The notes below the pieces were generated by a model. The model saw only the letters and a list, made by a program, of their open reading frames with translations. It was not told the origin of the DNA and ran no database searches. Of a stretch of DNA of 64,000 nt, positions 25,043-36,946 are shown piece after piece. The DNA is from Nocardia jejuensis NBRC 103114. Its GTDB lineage: Bacteria > Actinomycetota > Actinomycetes > Mycobacteriales > Mycobacteriaceae. The first letter of the stretch is position 1. Each line of letters begins with the position of its first letter. The DNA lies in the NCBI RefSeq assembly GCF_001613145.1, contig NZ_BDBU01000035.1, positions 91,152 through 155,151 on the forward strand. The letters are read 5' to 3'. Position numbers and translations under genes: made by a program.

Positions 25043-27892
25043 GTGAAGTGGCGATGGTCCCGGGGCGGCGACGAACAGCCTGAACAGCCACCCCTCGAAC
25101 CGGCACCGACCGAGATACCACGGGGGCGTGCGGTGCGGCAGGACACAGACCGGCAGCGACTGGAACTCGACGAGCGGCTGCGCGAGGCCGACGCCGAGAC
25201 GGATCCGCGGGTGCGGGCGCAGACGGTGTTGCGCGCGGTCCACGAATTCGTGAGCGAGGCCGACAACGGACCACTGCTCGCGGCGCGCACGCTGTTGCAG
25301 GAGCGCACGGCCGGGATCGCCGCGGCCGCGCCGGAGCAGTCGGTGCGATTGCTCGCGCGGCTGGGCGGGTGGTTCGCCCTGGAACCGGAGACCACGCATG
25401 CCGTGTTCGCGCAATGGTTGCGGACGCCTGAGCCCGGAGCGTTCTCGGACACCTGGGACGCGATCGGCGAATTGCTGTCGGAGACACCGGCACTCGTGGA
25501 GTGGATGGCCACGACCGTGCGGTCCGGCGACGCGGTGGTCTCGGCGGAGTTCCGGCGACTGGCCGTCACCCATCTGACCGAGGTGGTCGATCGAGACTTC
25601 TCGCACTACGAGCTGACTTCCTCGCCGGTGTGGCAGCTGCTGTACGCACTGGGCCCCGCCGGTCGCGGGGACTGGTTCCTGCTGTTCGGTGATCGAGCGG
25701 CCGAACGTGGCGAGGATGTGGAGGCCGCCCGCCGATACGAATTGGCCGAACGATTCGGGGGCGGTGCGGCGGCGCGGGAGCGCCTGCGCGGGCTGCACGA
25801 CATCACCGCGTACAACCGGCTGGTCTCCGGTGTGACCGTCGCCGACAAGCTGAAGGGACCGGGCACCGCGAGCCCCTTCCGCACGCTCGTCCTCGGCGCG
25901 GCCGCCGTCGTAGCGGACCGGCCGGGGCCGGATCTCGCCGACGTGGCGCGCGGCAAGGACGAAGCGCTGCGCCTGCCCGCCCGGTTGGTCACCGCGCTGG
26001 CCCTTCTGCGTGCCGGTGATCGCGATGCGGCACGAGCACAACTCCGCACACTCGTGGACGACACCGCCGAATTCGGTGGTGGCGCACCGGGACATGGTTC
26101 CTCCGGTGGCCGAACCCCGGGAGACGCCGCCCACCCGGCAACAGGCAATCCCTCGGCCGACGACCGAGCTGCCTCCGTGCGCGACGGCGATACACCTGCC
26201 GACCCGGCCATCGCCCCTGCCGCCGGGAGCAACACCGGCGTCGCCGCCAACATCCGTTTGGTTCTGGGTGCGCTGGACGACAACGGCTCACTGATCGCGG
26301 CGGCCGCGCGCGCTCTCTTCGCGCGATATCGCCAGGAGTGGTCGGCTCACGCTCTGGTCGACGCGGCCACCGTGCTGACGGCGGTTGCCGAGCATGACCC
26401 CGCGCTGCTCCCGGAACTGATCGGTGGCGTCGGTGCGGAGAATGGCAGCACCGAATTGCACGCACTGCGCCTGGCGACCGCGCGCGAGGATCTCGCGAAA
26501 GCCGCACGTGCGGCGGTGCTCTCATGCTTCGACGAAACCGCCGCGCTGCTCGCCCGGGCGCACCTGCTGCTGGCCGGAGCGGAGGGTGACGACGCAGCGG
26601 CACTGCGCGAGAAGGCCACTCGTATCGCCGAGACCGTGGCCCGGCTCCCCCGCGACGCCGATCGCCCCCTCGACCGACTCGCGTTCGCCGCTCTGCGCGA
26701 GGACGGAATCGTGCAGCCGTGGACACCGTCCGCTCTGCGACTGTGGCGGGAAAACGACCAACTCGCACAGTCGAACTCATCCAGGGCCGAGGCACCGCCT
26801 ACGCGATCCAGTGGCGCGCTCGCGACCGACGGCACCGGCTCGACGGACGCGCTCGGCACCCCGAGCAGCTCCGAGACCGCCGCGGACGACGCTCGCCGCC
26901 CGGCAAGCTCCGGCCCGGGGGACGCGCCTATCGCGGACGCGCCTCCCGCCGTAGCGGCTTCGCACAGCCTGCACCATCTGGCGGTCGCCACCCACGCTCG
27001 CGCGTACCAGCTCGAAATCGCGGGCGAGGACACGGCTTTCGAGCAGTGGCGGCTCGCGCTGGGTTACTGGGCACGGCTGCAGACAGACGACGCGTACTGG
27101 GAGCGGCTGGGCGCGCATATTGCCGCGGTGACCCCGGATGCCTTGCCCGAGGAAATCGAGCGGGCTGTCGTGGAGGCACGCGCGGAACTACCCGGTCAGG
27201 TGCTCGAGCCGCATGTGACCCGCGTGCAGGAGTTGCGGCGCGATCAATTGGACCGGGCGCGTGAGCATTTGGATCTGATCCGGCACTCGGAGTTCGCGGC
27301 GGCCGATGTCGGCAGGGCACGGGCGCGGCTGGCCCGGGAGGCCGGCGCACAGATCCGGCGGTTGATTCGGGAGAACAATCTGGACCGCGCGCTGGCCGAG
27401 GTGCAGGCCTGGATCGAGATCGACAGCGACAATATCCCGCTGGCCGAGCAGGCCCTCGATGTCGGGATCGAGACGGTGGAGACCGAGCATCGGCGCGACA
27501 GCAAGCACTGGGCCGAGAATTCACGTCCCATGCTGGAGCGGATCGCGGCACTCGTGGAGCCGATGAGCGCCGAACTGGGCCTGACCCAGCGCCGGCTCGC
27601 CATCGGCGATCGGCCGACCTCGCAGGAGCCGGACCGAGTGGCCTACGCCGCCAAACTGGCCCGGCACGAATTCTGGCTGGGCGCGGCCCTGGTGGTGTCC
27701 ACCTCGCAGCGGGTGAGCAAGAACCCGTTCGAGGATCGCTCCGGATTCCGCTCCGGCGCAGGCCATTTGAACACCGCGCTGATGCTGGGCCTGCCCGGGA
27801 TCGCCCCGTACGACCAGGGCCGGCAGCTGCTGGTCTCGGCCGGCCGGCTGGAGCGGCACATGCAGGGCGGCTCCGCCCTCGGATTCCTCTAG
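25043..27892 (+). CDS. Large helical protein of an Hsp70-linked operon
   Basis: 949 residues from a GTG at 25043, chosen because AGGAG lies seven bases upstream. I do not recognise the family. The protein is soluble and mainly helical, with repeated short Ala/Leu/Arg-rich helix pairs in the first 330 residues (VRLLARLGGWFAL, VWQLLYALGP, YELAERFGG), suggesting TPR- or HEAT-like solenoid structure. Two low-complexity linkers rich in Gly, Pro, Ala, Ser and Asp lie at about 26085-26240 and 26768-26945. The last ~300 residues are charged helices (ELRRDQLDRAREHLDLI, AQIRRLIRENNLDRALAEVQAW) and end in a conserved-looking Gly-rich tail. It precedes the J-like gene by 17 bases and the divergent Hsp70, so it is probably a scaffold or client adaptor of that chaperone. 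Confidence 0.7.
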   Translation: MKWRWSRGGDEQPEQPPLEPAPTEIPRGRAVRQDTDRQRLELDERLREADAETDPRVRAQTVLRAVHEFVSEADNGPLLAARTLLQERTAGIAAAAPEQSVRLLARLGGWFALEPETTHAVFAQWLRTPEPGAFSDTWDAIGELLSETPALVEWMATTVRSGDAVVSAEFRRLAVTHLTEVVDRDFSHYELTSSPVWQLLYALGPAGRGDWFLLFGDRAAERGEDVEAARRYELAERFGGGAAARERLRGLHDITAYNRLVSGVTVADKLKGPGTASPFRTLVLGAAAVVADRPGPDLADVARGKDEALRLPARLVTALALLRAGDRDAARAQLRTLVDDTAEFGGGAPGHGSSGGRTPGDAAHPATGNPSADDRAASVRDGDTPADPAIAPAAGSNTGVAANIRLVLGALDDNGSLIAAAARALFARYRQEWSAHALVDAATVLTAVAEHDPALLPELIGGVGAENGSTELHALRLATAREDLAKAARAAVLSCFDETAALLARAHLLLAGAEGDDAAALREKATRIAETVARLPRDADRPLDRLAFAALREDGIVQPWTPSALRLWRENDQLAQSNSSRAEAPPTRSSGALATDGTGSTDALGTPSSSETAADDARRPASSGPGDAPIADAPPAVAASHSLHHLAVATHARAYQLEIAGEDTAFEQWRLALGYWARLQTDDAYWERLGAHIAAVTPDALPEEIERAVVEARAELPGQVLEPHVTRVQELRRDQLDRAREHLDLIRHSEFAAADVGRARARLAREAGAQIRRLIRENNLDRALAEVQAWIEIDSDNIPLAEQALDVGIETVETEHRRDSKHWAENSRPMLERIAALVEPMSAELGLTQRRLAIGDRPTSQEPDRVAYAAKLARHEFWLGAALVVSTSQRVSKNPFEDRSGFRSGAGHLNTALMLGLPGIAPYDQGRQLLVSAGRLERHMQGGSALGFL

Positions 27893-27909
27893 CGGAAAGG
27901 AACACGAGA

Positions 27910-28352
27910 ATGAATCTCTGGGCCTGGCACAACCGCAACCCCTACTACGAGAACGCCTTTCAGGTGCTCGACGTCGATCCCACCGCGGATCGGGCCACCA
28001 CGCGCAGCCGCATCGCCGCACGCCGCAAGCGGATCTCCTACGACGCCAAGCGATTCCCCCTCTTCGGTGAGGTGCTGAGCGTCGCCCGCGTCAACGCGGC
28101 CGAGGAGCAGCTCGCCACCCCGCGCACCCGGATCGCGGCCGAACTGCTCACACATCGCCCCGAGGCCGAGGGCGAGGATCTCGCCGACCTGCTCGAACTC
28201 CTCGAGCTGAGCCGATCCCTTTCCGAGACAACCGATTCCACGGAGCCCCACGCGCCAGGAGCGCCCGCCGAGGGCTTCCGGATCGAGCATCACGTCCTGC
28301 CGACACTACTGCCGAACCCGGCCGCGAAGCCCGGTACCGAGGAGCCCACCGC

Positions 28353-28356
<4 letters not shown>
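27910..28356 (+). CDS. J-domain-like small protein lacking HPD
   Basis: 148 residues, with AAAGGA upstream. Residues 10-75 have the spacing of a J domain: YYENAFQVLDVDPTADRATT (helix I and turn), RSRIAARRKRI (helix II), then VNAAEEQLATPRTRIAAELL in the place of helix III with its xxDPxxR-like ATPRTR. The HPD tripeptide that activates Hsp70 ATPase is missing; the loop reads SYDAKRFPLFG. The C-terminal half is acidic and then Pro-rich. Its stop overlaps the Hsp70 start by four bases (ATGA). It may be a non-activating J-like adaptor; that is inference from the pattern and context. Confidence 0.6.
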
Positions 28357-30908
<2,552 letters not shown>

Positions 30909-30996
30909 GCCATCCAGCCCTCGCGCGACGTCATCTTCGAACTGCGGCAAAAGCTCTGGCCGAGTGCGGCTTCGAGGCGCATCCCGCCCGGGTCGG

Positions 30997-32754
30997 CTAT
31001 ACGGGACGGATGCCGTACGCCTGGATCTTGCGGTACAGCGACGACCGGGCGATGCCGAGCGTGCGCGCGGCATCGCTGCGATTGCCGTCGGCATCGACCA
31101 GTGCTCGCACGATCGCCGTGCGCTCCGCGTTCTCGATCGGCGAGAGCCGACGCCCTGCGGCGAAACAGGTTTCGGGCAGATCCAGATGCTGCAGATCCCC
31201 GACCGGCCGGCGGGACAGCGCGATCCGCAGCGCCTCGCGCAGTTCGGTGAGGTTGCCGGGCCACTCGTAGGCCAGCAGCACCCGCATCACCCCGGAGGTG
31301 CACTTCACCGTCCGGCGCGGAGCCAGGGTACGCAGCAGATGCGGAACCAGTTGCTGCAGATCGTCACTGCGATGCCGCAGCGCGGGCACGCCGATCGAGC
31401 GGTCCAGATGCCGCAGCACCGCGTCCGAGAGCACCGACTCCCGCCCCGGCGCGGAACCCATGGTCGCCACCAACCAGCCACCGGGAGCACGGGATTCGAG
31501 ATGCAGATCGAGTTCACCGGCGAAGCGTTCGGGCAGTTCGTCCAGGTGCGCCAGCACGATCGTGGGCGGGCGGGCATCGTCCGCCGGATCACGCAGCCGC
31601 GCGATCGGATCCTCGACCCGGCAGTCCACCACCACCAGCGGCCGCGACGGATACAGCCGCCGATGCGCGGCGGTGACGAGACTCGACTTGCCGCATCCTG
31701 TTTCACCGGTGAGGACCACCGGCGTGACCGTGCGCGCGGCCTCGAGCACCTCGGCGCACACCGCGCGCCAGGCCGGTGATACGCCGGGCAACTCCGGCAT
31801 GCCCACGGCGTTGCGCGCGGCGCGCGGAGCCCTGGCGACCGTGGCGAGATCGACCCGCAGCACCACCCCCGCCACGTCGGCGCCCACCGTCACCGCCTCC
31901 GGACGCACCCGCACCGGGCGACCGGTGGGCAGTTCCACCTCCAGCACCACGCTGTCGCGCACTCCGGTGAGACCGGAGGCGATTTCGCGCAGATACGCCT
32001 TCTCCTGCGGGCTCAGCTGCTCGTTCGCGCGGGTGTCGCTCATGAACACCTCACCGCCCAGCGACAGCACCGGCCCCCGCGCAGTGCGGCTGACCTGTAG
32101 AAACCGTTCCAGCACCGCCTGGTGCCGCAGCGAGCCGGTGGCCCGCAGCTCGGCCTCGATATTGCGGGCTGCCTGTTGCACCAGCACCCGCATGAACGGG
32201 CTGGCGTCCTCCGTCAGGCAGCTCAGATCGAGCACGCCGTGCACGGCGCCGGTCAGCGGATCGCGGATCGGCGCTCCGGCACAGGCGAATACGGTGATGT
32301 TCTCGGCGAAATGCTCGGGCCCGCTGATGAATACGGCCCGTCCGGACGCGAGCGCGGTGCCCACGCCGTTGGTGCCCACCGTGTCCTCGGCATAGGTGAA
32401 TCCGGGTGCGAAGAACACATTGTCGAAGCGCCCGCCGAGCATGCGCTGATTGTCGCGGCGGATCAGCACCCGCGAACGCCGGTCCGTGAGAGCGATACTC
32501 ACCGGCAGATCGTTCAGTTCCAGTTCCAGGCGCTCGATCACCGGCAGCGCGGAACGCACGAACCGGGACTCCAGATCCAGATCGCCGACATACCCGCGAT
32601 CCAGCACGTTCGCCAGATCGCTGACCCCCGCCGCCCGCGACCGCCGCCAGGACGCGGACACCACGCCCGATACCGCGTCGCTGGGGAAATCACCCGAGCT
32701 CAGGAAACTCTCGCGCGCCCGCTCGACACGAACGATGTCTCCGGCCTCGACCAC
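30997..32754 (-). CDS. GAF-domain, AcoR/MimR-type transcriptional activator
   Basis: 585 residues. A GAF-like sensor (ALTDRRSRVLIRRDN, FTYAEDTVGTNGVGTALASG, HFAENITVFACAGAPIRDP) is followed by a reduced AAA+ domain with Walker A GETGCGKSSL, but no GAFTGA sigma-54 contact loop and a shortened middle. The C-terminus has LLAYEWPGNLTELREAL and a Fis-type helix-turn-helix (RSDAARTLGIARSSLYRKI). This is the actinobacterial version of the acetoin/alcohol-catabolism activators, which cannot use sigma-54. It is convergent with the Hsp70 operon and no catabolic target gene lies nearby. Confidence 0.85.
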   Translation of the reverse strand: MVEAGDIVRVERARESFLSSGDFPSDAVSGVVSASWRRSRAAGVSDLANVLDRGYVGDLDLESRFVRSALPVIERLELELNDLPVSIALTDRRSRVLIRRDNQRMLGGRFDNVFFAPGFTYAEDTVGTNGVGTALASGRAVFISGPEHFAENITVFACAGAPIRDPLTGAVHGVLDLSCLTEDASPFMRVLVQQAARNIEAELRATGSLRHQAVLERFLQVSRTARGPVLSLGGEVFMSDTRANEQLSPQEKAYLREIASGLTGVRDSVVLEVELPTGRPVRVRPEAVTVGADVAGVVLRVDLATVARAPRAARNAVGMPELPGVSPAWRAVCAEVLEAARTVTPVVLTGETGCGKSSLVTAAHRRLYPSRPLVVVDCRVEDPIARLRDPADDARPPTIVLAHLDELPERFAGELDLHLESRAPGGWLVATMGSAPGRESVLSDAVLRHLDRSIGVPALRHRSDDLQQLVPHLLRTLAPRRTVKCTSGVMRVLLAYEWPGNLTELREALRIALSRRPVGDLQHLDLPETCFAAGRRLSPIENAERTAIVRALVDADGNRSDAARTLGIARSSLYRKIQAYGIRPV

Positions 32755-32832
32755 GCGTGCCCCTTCCCATCGCCGACACCAGCGCTACCCCGCGATTGTC
32801 GACACCGTCCGGCGAACCGGTCAAGGGCCGAG

Positions 32833-32849
32833 TGTCCCAAAGTGGGACA
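32833..32849. promoter_or_regulatory. Palindromic operator upstream of the GAF/Fis regulator
   Basis: TGTCCCA-AAG-TGGGACA, a perfect 7-bp inverted repeat with a 3-bp centre, lies 79 bp upstream of the regulator start, in the 330-bp gap before arsM (32755-33084). Fis-type activators bind such dyads, so autoregulation is likely. Nothing else was recognised in the gap. Confidence 0.6.
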
Positions 32850-33084
32850 TCAATTTTCCGGCGCGCGCACGAGACTGATACCACCAACGACTGTGACCGC
32901 AGCCGCTGTCGGATACGTGCCCTCTAGGCTGTGGGGGCTGTTGGCAAGCCCGCCCGCTCCGGTCGGGATGACAATGGCGTCATCCACGATCTGCCGCCCA
33001 AGGATCGTGATCCGGCCGGAGCGCGCGGTGCGTGAGTTCGTCGAGTGGCCGATACCTACCCGCCACGCTCTTCCCACCGGGAAG

Positions 33085-33888
33085 CTATGAACAGCAGTCA
33101 CTTCCGCAGCAGGCGGAGTCGGTCACCGTGGCTTTGACGATCGCCGAATGCATTCCCTCGGCCACCGCGTGGGTCGGCTCGATCCGGATGTTCTCGAATC
33201 CCGCTGCTTCCAGGTGGTTTCGGTATTCGCCGAAGGACAATGCGCCCGCGATGCAGCCCACGTAGTCGCCACGTTCGGCGCGTTGAGCCGGGGTCAGGGC
33301 ATCGTCGGCGACGACATCGGTGATGCCGATGCGCCCGCCGGACTTCAGCACCCGCGCCATCTCGGCGAACACCGCCGACTTGTCGGTCGAGAGGTTGATC
33401 ACGCAGTTGGAGATCACCACGTCGATGCTGCTGTCGGGCAACGGGATCGACTCGATGGTCCCCTTCACGAACTCGACGTTGGTGATACCCGCCTTGACCG
33501 CGTTCTCCCGCGCCAGCGCCAGCATCTCATCGGTCATGTCGACGCCGAACGCCTTGCCGGACGCTCCGACCCGGCGCGCGGACAGCAGCACGTCGATCCC
33601 ACCGCCCGACCCCAGATCCAGCACGGTCTCACCGTCGCGCAGGTCCGCGACCGCGGTCGGGTTCCCGCACCCCAGCGACGCGGCCACCGCCTCAATCGGC
33701 AGCGCGTCACGATCACCGGCGCCGTAGAGACTCGCGCCGAAGTTCTCGTCCAGCTCCATCGCGCCGGTCGCGCAGCAGTCGCCGCCCCCGCAACAATCCT
33801 GCGCGGTGCCGCCGCCCGCGACCGCGACAGCGGCGGCCGCATACCGCTCGCGCACCGTCTCGCGCAGCTCGTCGATGTGTTCGGACAT
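33085..33888 (-). CDS. arsM: Arsenite S-adenosylmethionine methyltransferase
   Basis: 267 residues from the ATG at 33888; an in-frame GTG at 33897 is possible. SAM-binding motif VLDLGSGGGIDVLL, GVDMTDEMLALA and the post-motif VISNCVINLSTDK, with Cys at the place needed for arsenite binding. Extra cysteine clusters occur near the N-terminus (DCCGGGDCC) and at the very end (ACCGSDCCS). ArsM methylates As(III) to less toxic or volatile forms. It is divergent from arsR-aquaporin, with two operator-like dyads between. Confidence 0.93.
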   Translation of the reverse strand: MSEHIDELRETVRERYAAAAVAVAGGGTAQDCCGGGDCCATGAMELDENFGASLYGAGDRDALPIEAVAASLGCGNPTAVADLRDGETVLDLGSGGGIDVLLSARRVGASGKAFGVDMTDEMLALARENAVKAGITNVEFVKGTIESIPLPDSSIDVVISNCVINLSTDKSAVFAEMARVLKSGGRIGITDVVADDALTPAQRAERGDYVGCIAGALSFGEYRNHLEAAGFENIRIEPTHAVAEGMHSAIVKATVTDSACCGSDCCS

Positions 33889-33944
33889 GGAGATCACACT
33901 CCCTCTCGAAGCCCAGATCGGATGTTTTCACGCGTCCTACCTGG

Positions 33945-33968
33945 TTGTATTGATGACTATCGATGCAA
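33945..33968. promoter_or_regulatory. ArsR-type operator, arsM side
   Basis: TTGTATTGAT-GACT-ATCGATGCAA: 10-bp arms with 8 of 10 positions paired, 57 bp upstream of arsM. The TTGAT/ATC-CAA form resembles known ArsR boxes. Confidence 0.55.
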
Positions 33969-33992
33969 GTGTGGCGCGCTGATTAGACATCT

Positions 33993-34004
33993 GTCAATAT
34001 TGAC
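33993..34004. promoter_or_regulatory. ArsR-type operator, arsR side
   Basis: GTCAATATTGAC is a perfect 12-bp palindrome ending two bases before the arsR start codon. CAATAT within it could be the -10 of a leaderless transcript, so ArsR binding would directly block its own promoter. Confidence 0.6.
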
Positions 34005-34006
34005 GT

Positions 34007-34378
34007 GTGTCGAAACAAGAACTTCCGGTGCTCGCCGCACCCGATGGCTGCTGCACCACGACCCTGTCCTCGCCGCTCGAGCCCGAGACCGCTCTCACGC
34101 TCGCCGCGTCGTTCAAGGCTCTCGCCGATCCGGTCCGGCTGCGGCTGCTGTCGCTGATCGCCGCCGCGGGCGGTCAGGAGGTCTGCGTGTGCGAGCTGAC
34201 CCCGGCCTTCGACCTGTCCCAGCCCACCATCTCCCACCACCTGAAGGTCCTGCGCGAGGCGGGGTTGCTGACTTCGGAGCGCCGTGGCACCTGGGTCTAC
34301 TACCGAGTCATCCCCCAAGCCCTGCAACGCCTTTCCGACGTCCTGATCCCGGCCGGCCTGAGCGCGACCACCGCGTGA
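34007..34378 (+). CDS. arsR: ArsR-family arsenic-responsive repressor
   Basis: 123 residues from a GTG at 34007. Winged helix with FKALADPVRLRLLSLI, the metal-site motif VCVCELTPAFDLSQPTISHHLKVLREAGLL and RGTWVYYRV. The CVC pair is the classic As(III)/Sb(III) sensor; an additional CC at residues 15-16 could complete the site. It is divergent from arsM and overlaps the aquaporin gene by four bases (GTGA), so it should repress all three. The identification is strengthened by arsM. Confidence 0.92.
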   Translation: MSKQELPVLAAPDGCCTTTLSSPLEPETALTLAASFKALADPVRLRLLSLIAAAGGQEVCVCELTPAFDLSQPTISHHLKVLREAGLLTSERRGTWVYYRVIPQALQRLSDVLIPAGLSATTA

Positions 34379-35124
34379 GCTCCGCCGCGCCGCCCCTGGT
34401 CCGGCGGCTCACAGCCGAGGCCACCGGCACCGCCGCCCTCGTCGCGATCGTCGTCGGCTCCGGCATCGCGGCACAGCAGTTGTCCCCCGACGACATCGGG
34501 CTGCAACTGCTGGAGAACTCCACGGCGACCGTTCTGGGCCTCGCGGTCCTGATCCTGATGTTCGGCCCCGTCTCCGGCGCACACTTCAATCCCGCGGTCT
34601 CGGTGGCCGATTGGCTCGCAGGCCGCCGCACCGGCACCGGACTCACCGCGATCGAAGCCGCCGCGTACTCCGCAGCCCAAACCATCGGCGCGATCGCCGG
34701 AGCCATCCTGGCCAACGCCATGTTCGATCAGGCGGCCGTCCAGTTCTCCACCCACGACCGTGTCACCACCGGCCACCTGATCGGCGAAATGGTCGCCACC
34801 TCCGGCCTGATCGCCCTCATCTTCACTCTCGCGCGCACCGGCCGCACCACCCTGGCCCCCGCTGCCGTGGCCGCCTGGATCGGCGCGGCCTACTGGTTCA
34901 CCAGTTCAACCAGCTTCGCCAACCCGGCGGTCACCCTCGGCCGAATCTGCACCGACACCTTCGCCGGAATAGCCCCCACCTCGGCCCCCGGATTCATCGC
35001 CGCCCAATTGCTCGGCGCGCTGACCGGTCTCGGCCTGGTGGCCCTGCTGTATCCCCCGCTCCCCGAGGCAGCAGACCCAGCCGCCGATCGGGTCTTGCTC
35101 CCCCGCCCCGGCATGACGGACTGA
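34375..35124 (+). CDS. MIP/aquaporin-family channel, arsenite-type
   Basis: 249 residues from a GTG at 34375. Both NPA boxes are present (GAHFNPAVSVADW and SFANPAVTLG), with six hydrophobic segments and TAEATGTAALVAIVVGSGIAA at the start. Translational coupling to arsR suggests it is an arsenite or methylarsenite facilitator, like AqpS of rhizobial ars operons, rather than a water channel. No ArsB, Acr3 or ArsC is visible in the window, so this channel may be the only export route encoded here. Confidence 0.85.
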   Translation: MSSAAPPLVRRLTAEATGTAALVAIVVGSGIAAQQLSPDDIGLQLLENSTATVLGLAVLILMFGPVSGAHFNPAVSVADWLAGRRTGTGLTAIEAAAYSAAQTIGAIAGAILANAMFDQAAVQFSTHDRVTTGHLIGEMVATSGLIALIFTLARTGRTTLAPAAVAAWIGAAYWFTSSTSFANPAVTLGRICTDTFAGIAPTSAPGFIAAQLLGALTGLGLVALLYPPLPEAADPAADRVLLPRPGMTD

Positions 35125-35159
35125 CAGATCCCGGTTACCAATGCCCGGGGTTCGCCGAC

Positions 35160-35192
35160 CACCGCCCCGTCCATCCGGTGGAGGGGGCGGTG
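35160..35192. terminator. Hairpin between aquaporin gene and metI
   Basis: Perfect 9-bp stem (35160-35168 with 35184-35192) and a 15-nt loop between convergent genes. Confidence 0.65.
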
Positions 35193-35198
35193 ATCAGC

Positions 35199-35900
35199 TC
35201 AGCGGCGAAGAACCTTTCGGGCCAGGAAGTTGCCCAGGAATTGGATGGCCTGGACTCCGGCGATGATGACCAGCGTCGCCACCAGGGTCACCTGCCAATC
35301 GAAGCGCTGGTAGCCGTAGACGAGGGCGAAGTCGCCCAGTCCACCGCCACCGACGGTGCCCGCCATGGCCGACATGTCGACGATGGCGATGATCACGAAG
35401 GTGTAACCGAGCACCAAGGGGCCCAATGCTTCCGGGATCAGCAGCGTCAGAATGATGCGAAGGGGTCCGGCGCCCATGGAGCGAGCCGCTTCGATCACGC
35501 CCGGGTCCACGGTCACCAGGTTCTGTTCCACGATGCGGGCGATGCCGAACGAGGCCGCGACGACCATGACGAAGGCCGCCGCATCGGTGCCGATGGTGGT
35601 GCCGACGACCTTCAGGGTGATCGGCCCGAGCGCGGCCAGCAGAATGATGAACGGGATCGGGCGCACGACGTTCACCAGCACGTTGAGCACGACATTGATC
35701 GGCCGGTTCGCCAGTAGGCCGCCCTTGCGGGTGGTGTAGAGCGCCGCACCCAGGGCCAGGCCGATGAGGCCGCCGACCACGAAGGTCAGCAGCACCAGGT
35801 AGATCGTGGTGCCGATGGCCTCGGTGAGGACCGGGCGCAGCTTGTCCCAATCCGTCTGCACGGCAGCGAGATTCGCGACCGTGTCCGAGAGTGGGGTCAT
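35199..35900 (-). CDS. metI: Methionine ABC transporter permease
   Basis: 233 residues with five to six membrane segments and the permease EAA loop VIEAARSMGAGPLRIILTLLIPEAL. ALGAALYTTRKGGLL, VNVVRPIPFIILLAALGP and GGGGLGDFALVYGYQRF are typical of MetI. It forms the channel of a methionine importer with MetN and MetQ. It overlaps metN by four bases and is last in the operon. Confidence 0.92.
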   Translation of the reverse strand: MTPLSDTVANLAAVQTDWDKLRPVLTEAIGTTIYLVLLTFVVGGLIGLALGAALYTTRKGGLLANRPINVVLNVLVNVVRPIPFIILLAALGPITLKVVGTTIGTDAAAFVMVVAASFGIARIVEQNLVTVDPGVIEAARSMGAGPLRIILTLLIPEALGPLVLGYTFVIIAIVDMSAMAGTVGGGGLGDFALVYGYQRFDWQVTLVATLVIIAGVQAIQFLGNFLARKVLRR

Positions 35901-36946
35901 GCGGTCCTCCGCTCGGATCGAGCACCGAGGGTGTCGGCCGTCAGCACCGCAACCGCTTCCCGGACCGCGTCGGGGTCCCCATCCAATGCCAGCGTGATGC
36001 TCCCGAAGGTCTTGTCCTGCAACGAACTCACCCCGCCGTACACGATCTCGAAGCGAACCCCGGACCGCGCGGCGACTGCCAACGCGTCCCCGACGCCGTG
36101 CTCGTCGTCGATGTCCACGGTCACCAGCTGACCGGCATGCCGCTCACCGAGCCGCGCCAACTCCTCGGCGCTGGGCTTGATGTGCAGCACGGTGTCCACG
36201 AACGACCGCGTCGGCGTCGCCTGCGGATCCGCGAACACGTCGAAGGTGCTCGCCAACTCCACGATTCGCCCCTCGGCCAGCACCGCCACCCGATCGGCGA
36301 CGGCACGGATCACGTCCATCTCGTGGGTGATCACGATGATGGTCACCCCGAGTTCGCGATTCACCTTGCGCAGCAGACGAAGGACCTCACCGGTGGTCTC
36401 GGGATCCAGCGCCGAGGTGGCCTCGTCGGCGAGCAGCAGCGACGGCGAGGTCGCCAGCGCCCGGGCGATGCCCACCCGCTGCTTCTGCCCGCCCGACAGC
36501 TGGTCGGGATAGCTGCGCGCCTTGTCCGAAAGCCCGACGAACTCCAGCAGTTCCGCGACCCGCGCCTTGCGCTTCGCGCGCGGCCAGCCCGCCACCTTCA
36601 GCGGGTATTCGATATTCCCGGCCGCGGTGCGTGAGCGAAACAGATTGAACTGCTGGAAGATCATGCCGATATCGCGGCGCAACTGCCGCACCCGGGACTC
36701 CGGAACCCCGGTGATCGGCGTACCCGAGATCAGCACGGTCCCGCTGGTCGGCTTCTCCAGAGCGTTGATCAGGCGCACCAGGGTGCTCTTGCCCGCCCCG
36801 GAATAGCCGATCACACCGAAGATCTCGCCGTGTTCGATCCGCAGATCGATCTCCGACACAGCGGTGTGCCGCGTCTTGCCCGACTCGAAAACCTTGGTGA
36901 CAGCCCGGAATTCGACCGCGGCGGTATCGGTGACCCGCTCGCTCAC
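35897..36946 (-). CDS. metN: Methionine ABC transporter ATP-binding protein
   Basis: 349 residues: Walker A GYSGAGKST, signature LSGGQKQRVGIARAL, Walker B SLLLADEATSALDPET, H-loop TIIVITHEMDV. The C-terminal ~90 residues form the NIL/ACT-like regulatory domain (GVSSLQDKTFGSITLALDG) that senses methionine and inhibits transport. It overlaps metQ by four bases and metI by four, a tightly coupled operon. Confidence 0.95.
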   Translation of the reverse strand: MSERVTDTAAVEFRAVTKVFESGKTRHTAVSEIDLRIEHGEIFGVIGYSGAGKSTLVRLINALEKPTSGTVLISGTPITGVPESRVRQLRRDIGMIFQQFNLFRSRTAAGNIEYPLKVAGWPRAKRKARVAELLEFVGLSDKARSYPDQLSGGQKQRVGIARALATSPSLLLADEATSALDPETTGEVLRLLRKVNRELGVTIIVITHEMDVIRAVADRVAVLAEGRIVELASTFDVFADPQATPTRSFVDTVLHIKPSAEELARLGERHAGQLVTVDIDDEHGVGDALAVAARSGVRFEIVYGGVSSLQDKTFGSITLALDGDPDAVREAVAVLTADTLGARSERRTA

